Below, one piece after another: positions 59,618 to 64,000 of a stretch of DNA of 64,000 nucleotides. The position numbers and the translations under genes are program-made. Within the stretch, counting starts at the first letter, position 1, and each line of letters begins with the position of its first letter. Origin of the DNA: JBHJGO01 sp050331715 (GTDB lineage: Bacteria; Cyanobacteriota; Cyanobacteriia; Cyanobacteriales; Microcoleaceae); assembly GCA_050331715.1 (NCBI GenBank), contig JBHJGO010000027.1:1-64000 (forward strand). Reading direction: 5' to 3'. The notes under the pieces are model-generated. The model ran no database searches. It was not told the DNA's origin and was given only the letters and a program-made list of their open reading frames with translations.

Positions 59618-60307
59618 CTAGCGATCGCGCAGAATCAACTCAGCAATCTTTAAATCATTGGGAGTCGTTACTTTTAAATTAGTTTCTTCTCCCTGAACCA
59701 CTTGAACAGGAAGGTTACATTTCTCAAAGAGGGCTGCATCATCCGTCACTTCCCAAGCCAGACGTTGCCCCTCATCGTGGCATTGCTTTAGCAGTTTCAC
59801 CTCGAATCCCTGGGGCGTCTGGGCCGCCCAGAGTTGGCTGCGATTGGGGGTGGATTGAATCTGCTTCTGGTCATCAACGATCTTAATTGTGTCCTTGACT
59901 GGAATTGCTGCGATTAATCCTGGACACATCAAAATTGCTGCTGCACAGCGGGTAAAGAGTTCTGGTGTCGCAAGGCATCTGGCTCCATCGTGAATTAGAA
60001 CCTGTTCTGCGATGTCCGGTAGTGCCTGCAATCCTCGATAAACCGATTCCTGGCGAGTCTGCCCACCCTGAATCATTTGAACAATCGGTTTTGATGCTTG
60101 ATCGAGCTGCAAGTCTTGCAAAATGCCCCTAAAATCCGGGAAATCTATCGGTTGGCCAATGATGCCAATCCATTCAATTTCAGGCGCAGCAGCGGCGGCG
60201 ATCAATGTCCAGGCCAGAACTGGTTTGCCCTGGAGGGGCAGAAGTAGCTTATTGCGTTGACTGCCCATTCGCCGCCCTGAACCTGCTGCGGGAATCAGTA
60301 GATGCAT
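59618..60307 (-). CDS. ispD: 2-C-methyl-D-erythritol 4-phosphate cytidylyltransferase
   Basis: 229 residues of the MEP pathway. The CTP-binding loop is AAGSGRRMGSQRNKLLLPLQGKPVL, then GGQTRQESVYRGLQAL, HDGARCL, IPVKDTIKIV and AAQTPQGFEVKLL, ending EETNLKVTTPNDLKIAE. It gives 4-diphosphocytidyl-methylerythritol, the precursor of carotenoids such as those handled by CrtISO. Length is normal. The gene is divergent from the GT9 gene, with a 73-bp gap holding both promoters. Confidence 0.97.
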   Translation of the reverse strand: MHLLIPAAGSGRRMGSQRNKLLLPLQGKPVLAWTLIAAAAAPEIEWIGIIGQPIDFPDFRGILQDLQLDQASKPIVQMIQGGQTRQESVYRGLQALPDIAEQVLIHDGARCLATPELFTRCAAAILMCPGLIAAIPVKDTIKIVDDQKQIQSTPNRSQLWAAQTPQGFEVKLLKQCHDEGQRLAWEVTDDAALFEKCNLPVQVVQGEETNLKVTTPNDLKIAELILRDR

Positions 60308-60380
60308 TGGAAAAATCAGTTGAGATTTTGAATGGTGGTTCCATTAAAATGGAGCCGATCAGTAGATTAACCCTTTACAG

Positions 60381-61343
60381 ATGAGAATACTAGCCCTGGT
60401 TCCCGGTGGAATTGGCGATCAAATCCTATTCTTTCCAACCCTGGATGATTTAAAGCGTTCCTACACGAATGCCCAGATTACAGTCATAACTGAACCCCGC
60501 TCCAAAGGAGCCTATCGGGTCTGTCAGTCCGTTTCCGAAGTTTTGATGTTTGATTTTAAAGACCAAAACAGCCTGGCAGATTGGGGAAATTTTCTCGGCA
60601 TGGTGCGTGAACGGGAATTTGAAGCCGTTCTCTCCTTGGGACAGCAGTGGACAGTCGGATTCTTACTGTGGCTGACGGGGATTCCCCAGCGCGTCAGCTA
60701 TGAGGGTAGCTTTGGAACTCGATTCCTGACTAATCCTGTACCGCTGAAAACTGAACAATATGCGGCAGAAATGTACCATGATTTGCTTCACGGTTTGGAA
60801 ATTGATTTGCCATTTTCCGGCATCTCGATCAATGTACCCAAGTCCGATATTGATTGGGCTGAAACCGAACAGCAGCGGCTAGGAGTGAAGGAAAGCGGTT
60901 ACATTCTGATCCACGGGGGTTCCAGCCAATTGGCTCAGGATAAAGGGATTGACAAAATTTATCCCGTTGAGCAGTGGCAAAAAATTATTCAGGACGTGCA
61001 ACAGCGCCAGCCTAATCTACCGATTGTGGTGATCAAGGGGCCAGAGGATGAAGCTTTTGTCAGCCAACTGATGCAACATTGTCCCCAGATCAAGACCACT
61101 TCCCCAGATGATGTCGGAAAACTAGCGGCCTTGATTACCGCAGCAAACCTGATGGTCTGTACCGACAGCGCACCGATGCATCTGGCCGTTGCCGCTGGAA
61201 CCTATACGGTTGCTTTATTTGGCCCCACCGATCCAGCGAAATTGCTGCCTCAGAGCGATCGCATCTTCAGCGTCAAATCTTCATCCGGCAAAATTGCCGA
61301 CATTCCCCCGGAATCTATTCTGGAAAAGATCTGGGGCCAATAA
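60381..61343 (+). CDS. GT9-family (heptosyltransferase-like) glycosyltransferase
   Basis: 320 residues. GT9 blocks are MRILALVPGGIGDQILFFPTL at the start, YILIHGGSS in the middle, and the C-terminal CTDSAPMHLAVAAGTYTVALFGPTDPAKLLP with the D-x-x-P(M)H motif. Related enzymes add heptose or other sugars to lipopolysaccharide core. The acceptor is unknown. The start ATG follows about 70 bp after ispD on the other strand. A 13-bp hairpin follows the stop. Confidence 0.92.
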   Translation: MRILALVPGGIGDQILFFPTLDDLKRSYTNAQITVITEPRSKGAYRVCQSVSEVLMFDFKDQNSLADWGNFLGMVREREFEAVLSLGQQWTVGFLLWLTGIPQRVSYEGSFGTRFLTNPVPLKTEQYAAEMYHDLLHGLEIDLPFSGISINVPKSDIDWAETEQQRLGVKESGYILIHGGSSQLAQDKGIDKIYPVEQWQKIIQDVQQRQPNLPIVVIKGPEDEAFVSQLMQHCPQIKTTSPDDVGKLAALITAANLMVCTDSAPMHLAVAAGTYTVALFGPTDPAKLLPQSDRIFSVKSSSGKIADIPPESILEKIWGQ

Positions 61344-61346
61344 GTT

Positions 61347-61384
61347 AACGGCTGAAGACTTTACCTACAATGTCTTCAGCCGTT
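61347..61384 (+). terminator. terminator-like hairpin after the GT9 gene
   Basis: AACGGCTGAAGAC (61347-61359) is exactly complementary to GTCTTCAGCCGTT (61372-61384), a 13-bp stem with a 12-nt loop. No T-run follows, so it may be an inefficient terminator. It sits 3 bp after the stop. Confidence 0.6.
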
Positions 61385-61417
61385 ATCAATTAAGGTAATC
61401 TCGAACAGATTTCCCCA

Positions 61418-61532
61418 AATATAGCAATCACAAATGATTCGTGAAATAGGGATGAAGGGGGCGGTGCCCCCCTCTTGGGGACATAGTCCCCAAACCCCCT
61501 TACTTTTTTCGTGATTGATTTAGGACTGCTAT
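61418..61532 (+). repeat. dispersed palindromic repeat, copy B
   Basis: About 115 bp matching the minus-strand copy at 3531-3650. The ends form imperfect terminal inverted repeats (ATAGCAATCACAAAT... / ...ATTTAGGACTGCTAT). Within it are two GC-rich hairpins, GGGGGC-GGT-GCCCCC and TTGGGGAC-ATA-GTCCCCAA. It lies in the convergent gap between the GT9 gene and prs. Confidence 0.8.
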
Positions 61533-61656
61533 GGCAAAGGCAGAACGTCTGGATTCCCACCTAGGCTGGAACTCTGCCATTAGTGTTTTTCTTCCAACAA
61601 ATCACCCTATTGATTCCTGTCAACTGATTGCTGCTAGCTGATGGCTGACAGCTAAA

Positions 61657-62679
61657 TTAACGGAACATGACGCTAACAGAACTGTCTTCGTGAATTCGCC
61701 AGATGGTTTCACCGAGCAAATTCGCAACCGACAGAACGGTCAACTGTTCAAATCGTCGTTCGTCAGAAATGGGGATTGTATTCGTAACAATCACCTCTTC
61801 AAACAATCCAGGCTCTGACAATCGCTTAACCGCAGGCGGTGAGAATACGGCATGGGTTGCACAGGCGTATACCTGCTTTGCTCCCTGTTTCCGCAACAGT
61901 CGCGCTCCCTCAGTAATTGTTCCAGCAGTATCAATCATGTCATCCACCAGAACAACTATCTTTCCCTGTACGTCCCCGATTACATTGAGAACTTCAGCCA
62001 CGTTGTGGGCTTGACGGCGCTTATCGATAATTGCTAGAGGGGCATCATTTAACTTTTTCGCAAAGGCCCGTGCCCGCGACACTCCTCCCACATCAGGAGA
62101 AACCACCACAATGTCGTCTGACAATCCCTTACTCGACAGATACTCCAGAATCACCGGAGCACCATAAACGTGATCAAGGGGAATATCGAAGTAGCCCTGA
62201 ATCTGAGCAGAATGCAAGTCCATTGCCAGAATGCGGCTTGCTCCTGCTTGGGTGATCAAGTTTGCCACCAACTTTGCGGTGATGGATTCTCGTCCAGCAG
62301 TTTTACGATCAGCCCGTGCATAGCCATAGTAGGGGATGACCGCAGTAATCTGCCGTGCTGATGCTCGACGGCAAGCATCAATCATGATTAACAATTCCAT
62401 CAAATGATCATTTACCGGATAACAAGACGGCTGAATCAGGTAAACATCACAACCTCGAATGGACTCTTGAATCTGAACGTATAGCTCTCCATCAGCAAAC
62501 CGCTTCCGTACCATTGGGCCAAGGTCAATTCCCAGGTAACGGCTAACCTCCTTCGCAAGGGGGATATTCGATGAGCCGGAAAAAAGCCTTAGTCGATTAT
62601 GATCTGAGATTAGGGGCTCAGGATTTGGCAACGGTAAAGTAGCAGAATGGATCACGGTCTGGCCTCGCAGTTTATTCAC
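61657..62679 (-). CDS. prs: ribose-phosphate pyrophosphokinase
   Basis: 340 residues; it makes PRPP for nucleotide, histidine and tryptophan synthesis, and supplies the Upp reaction. Blocks are RLRLFSGSSNIPLAKEVS, GPMVRKRFADGELYVQIQESIRG, DHLMELLIMIDACRRASA, VIPYYGYARADRK, RILAMDLHSAQIQGYFDIPLDH, VVVSPDVGGVSRARAFA and the PRPP-binding VVLVDDMIDTAGTI. The N-terminal 25 residues before the conserved part are longer than in many homologues (MNKLRGQTVIHSATLPLPNP), so an internal start is possible. There is no adjacent operon partner. Confidence 0.97.
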   Translation of the reverse strand: MNKLRGQTVIHSATLPLPNPEPLISDHNRLRLFSGSSNIPLAKEVSRYLGIDLGPMVRKRFADGELYVQIQESIRGCDVYLIQPSCYPVNDHLMELLIMIDACRRASARQITAVIPYYGYARADRKTAGRESITAKLVANLITQAGASRILAMDLHSAQIQGYFDIPLDHVYGAPVILEYLSSKGLSDDIVVVSPDVGGVSRARAFAKKLNDAPLAIIDKRRQAHNVAEVLNVIGDVQGKIVVLVDDMIDTAGTITEGARLLRKQGAKQVYACATHAVFSPPAVKRLSEPGLFEEVIVTNTIPISDERRFEQLTVLSVANLLGETIWRIHEDSSVSVMFR

Positions 62680-63231
62680 GGCAATATTAGCATCCTGATA
62701 TCAGAAAAAGCTAAGGGTTAAGATAACGCCTCTTAATACATTTTTCGATAAATTCTATCATCTAATTTCCCGGACAGAATCGTCAACTCTCAATCTGAAC
62801 GAATTGATTAGACCAATTGATTAGTTATTTGCATCGGTTCTTCTGATGTGTTCTCAGGGTTGGGTCTCCACTAAGCTCACTGAGAATGGGGCTTGCAGCC
62901 TTGATTCTCCCAGGAAACAGCCCACCGAACCAGGCTTTTCCGCAGAGGAATCCAGACCAATGATTCTAATCCAATCCAGAAGATATCCATAAGAATTATT
63001 CACAGGAATCCACTCAAGACCTAGCGTTATGGTTCATTTGTTCATTGTTTGGTATTTATGAAAAGCAAGCCAGTGTACAAAGGTTCACTTTTGTTATTGC
63101 AAATGTTTATGAAGTCTTTAGAAAAATTCGAGAAAATTTGCTTTGAAAAACATTCTGAAATTGACCGAAAGATTTGGAATTCTGATGAAAAATTTGGTAA
63201 GGACATTTCGTTGCTGCAGATGGCATGTCTG
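62680..63231. other. 552-bp gene-free region upstream of prs
   Basis: The region between prs and the TPR gene holds the prs 5' leader (minus strand). Between 62858 and 62931 there is a stem region: GGTTGGG near 62858 opposite CCC(ACC)GAACC near 62921, and within it TGAGAAT opposite ATTCTC around GGGGCTTGCAGCC. The stretch 63000-63230 is AT-rich. A 74-codon plus-strand frame there is not protein-like. No known RNA gene was recognised. Confidence 0.4.
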
Positions 63232-64000
63232 TTAACGGCGATCACGCTCAATTTGTTGAATCACCTGGTCTAGATACCATTCTTCCGCCATGCCCGGACG
63301 CTTCTGCTTGAGTTGTTGCAGCAGCCGTTCAGCAATTTCCCAATGTCCTCCAACCAGGCGTAGTAAACGTTGACGGAGGAGAGCTGTTAAATCCTTTATA
63401 TTACCGTGAGGAGCTGCTTTGCGTAGCTTTTTCAGGTTGGCGAGGGCCAGCTCATAGTTACCCCAGTCTTCCTTTTCACAAAATTGGCTAGCGGCCCGTT
63501 GATAGTCTTCAAAGGCTTGCTGCGTTTCCTCAATGATGGTGTAGGCGATCGCTCGGTTGTAGTAGGCAAAGGCTTCACTGGGATTAATCTCAAGCGCTCG
63601 GCTATAGTCTTGAATGGCTTCAGTGTACTGCCCACTCAGTCGATAGGCATTGCCCCGCGCCACATAGATGGCAGCGTTGTCGGGGTCAATGGCCAGAGCT
63701 TGATCAAAATCCTGAATCGCCCCCAGATAATCGCTGATTTGCATCCGAGCTTTTCCTCGGCTGCGATGGGCTAGGCTGTCCCCAGGGTTCAAACGCAGGA
63801 CTTGATTCAGATCAGCAATGGCATCACGATAGCGTCTCTGTTTATAGTGCAGAATGCCGCGACAGGAATAGGCTTTGGCGTCGTTGGGATCAACTTTCAA
63901 AGCCCAATCCAGTTCTTGCAGGGCAGCCTTGTAATCTCCATCCTTGGCCTTGCCCACTAATCGTTTAAAAAAGTCCGTTTCGGGATCAAGATCTAAGGGT
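63232..64000 (-). CDS. tetratricopeptide-repeat protein (5' end outside window)
   Basis: The reading frame is open from the right edge to the stop at 63232, giving about 255 residues. About five or six TPR units are visible: AALQELDWALKVDPNDAKAY, AIADLNQVLRLNPGDSLAH, AIQDFDQALAIDPDNAAIY, AIQDYSRALEINPSEAFAYYNRA. A C-terminal helical region (LLRQRLLRLVGGHWEIAERLLQQLKQKRPGMAEEWYLDQVIQQ) closes it. An internal ATG lies near 63957, but the frame extends beyond, so the start is unknown. It is a protein-protein interaction module of unknown partner. Confidence 0.85.
   Translation of the reverse strand, partial: PLDLDPETDFFKRLVGKAKDGDYKAALQELDWALKVDPNDAKAYSCRGILHYKQRRYRDAIADLNQVLRLNPGDSLAHRSRGKARMQISDYLGAIQDFDQALAIDPDNAAIYVARGNAYRLSGQYTEAIQDYSRALEINPSEAFAYYNRAIAYTIIEETQQAFEDYQRAASQFCEKEDWGNYELALANLKKLRKAAPHGNIKDLTALLRQRLLRLVGGHWEIAERLLQQLKQKRPGMAEEWYLDQVIQQIERDRR

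Noticed and set aside
63049..63273. 74-codon plus-strand frame overlapping the TPR gene end
   Set aside because: It overlaps the TPR gene and its Lys/Phe-rich composition follows AT-rich DNA. No ribosome-binding site is clear.
1..64000. CRISPR arrays or transposases
   Set aside because: No regularly spaced direct repeats of 23-40 bp and no transposase-like protein were seen.

Overview
The window is a chromosomal segment of a cyanobacterium. It encodes allophycocyanin-B (ApcD), a second phycobilisome-type protein, carotenoid isomerase CrtISO, a lumenal TLP40/CYP38-type cyclophilin, a YggT/Ycf19 protein and a CSP41-type epimerase. The octamer GCGATCGC (HIP1) recurs more than 20 times. A tRNA-Arg(CCU) is split by a group I intron, as known from cyanobacteria. 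Base composition is near 50% GC throughout. There is no prophage, transposase, rRNA or CRISPR array. The gene content is mostly housekeeping, with some decaying or accessory genes in between.

Layout. 1-8 kb: the end of an unidentified gene, a CrhR/DeaD-type DEAD-box helicase with a 515-bp leader, a Ser/Asn-rich lipoprotein, a tandem-duplicated GT4 glycosyltransferase, an RRM RNA-binding protein, and a cobalamin riboswitch controlling a HupE-type metal permease. 7.8-23.8 kb: a long run of minus-strand genes (MarR regulator, exonuclease-ATPase fusion plus Uma2 gene, rsmH, REC-GAF-PP2C phosphatase with an RsbW-type kinase and an AmiC-type amidase, a YhcG-type nuclease, treZ-treY-aat). 24-34.2 kb: a large TPR protein, a MATE transporter, a second Uma2 gene, a truncated P-loop kinase, a CADD-type protein, a DUF429 protein, an aldo/keto reductase, the intron-split tRNA, an SDR and an RTX-like remnant. 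34.3-46.6 kb: moaB, efp-accB, the cyclophilin, a rhodanese, glgP, a CSP41-like epimerase, S-formylglutathione hydrolase, a serine hydrolase, DUF2993, SRPBCC and a small lipoprotein. 46.9-64 kb: a divergent phycobilisome protein, a glyoxalase-endonuclease III fusion coupled to a frameshifted MATE gene, crtH, upp, YggT, a nonsense-split secreted protein, hisI, sufE, apcD, a class II amidotransferase, DUF3352, a TIGR01777 epimerase, ispD, GT9, prs and a partial TPR gene.

How the genes work together. Glycogen metabolism is represented by GlgP, and conversion of maltooligosaccharide to trehalose by TreY/TreZ. The REC-PP2C phosphatase, RsbW-like kinase and peptidoglycan amidase look like one transcription unit joining partner switching to cell-wall cleavage. 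efp-accB is a common bacterial pair. Two RNA-metabolism genes of cold-inducible families (helicase, RRM protein) both have long structured leaders.

The most distinctive items are the intron-split tRNA-Arg, the DEDDh exonuclease/P-loop ATPase fusion followed 12 bp later by a Uma2 nuclease-fold gene, the glyoxalase-endonuclease III fusion, a pair of about 115-bp palindromic dispersed repeats about 58 kb apart, and several broken genes (frameshifted MATE, nonsense-split secreted protein, truncated kinase, RTX fragment). All family assignments come from reading motifs in the translations; no database search was run.
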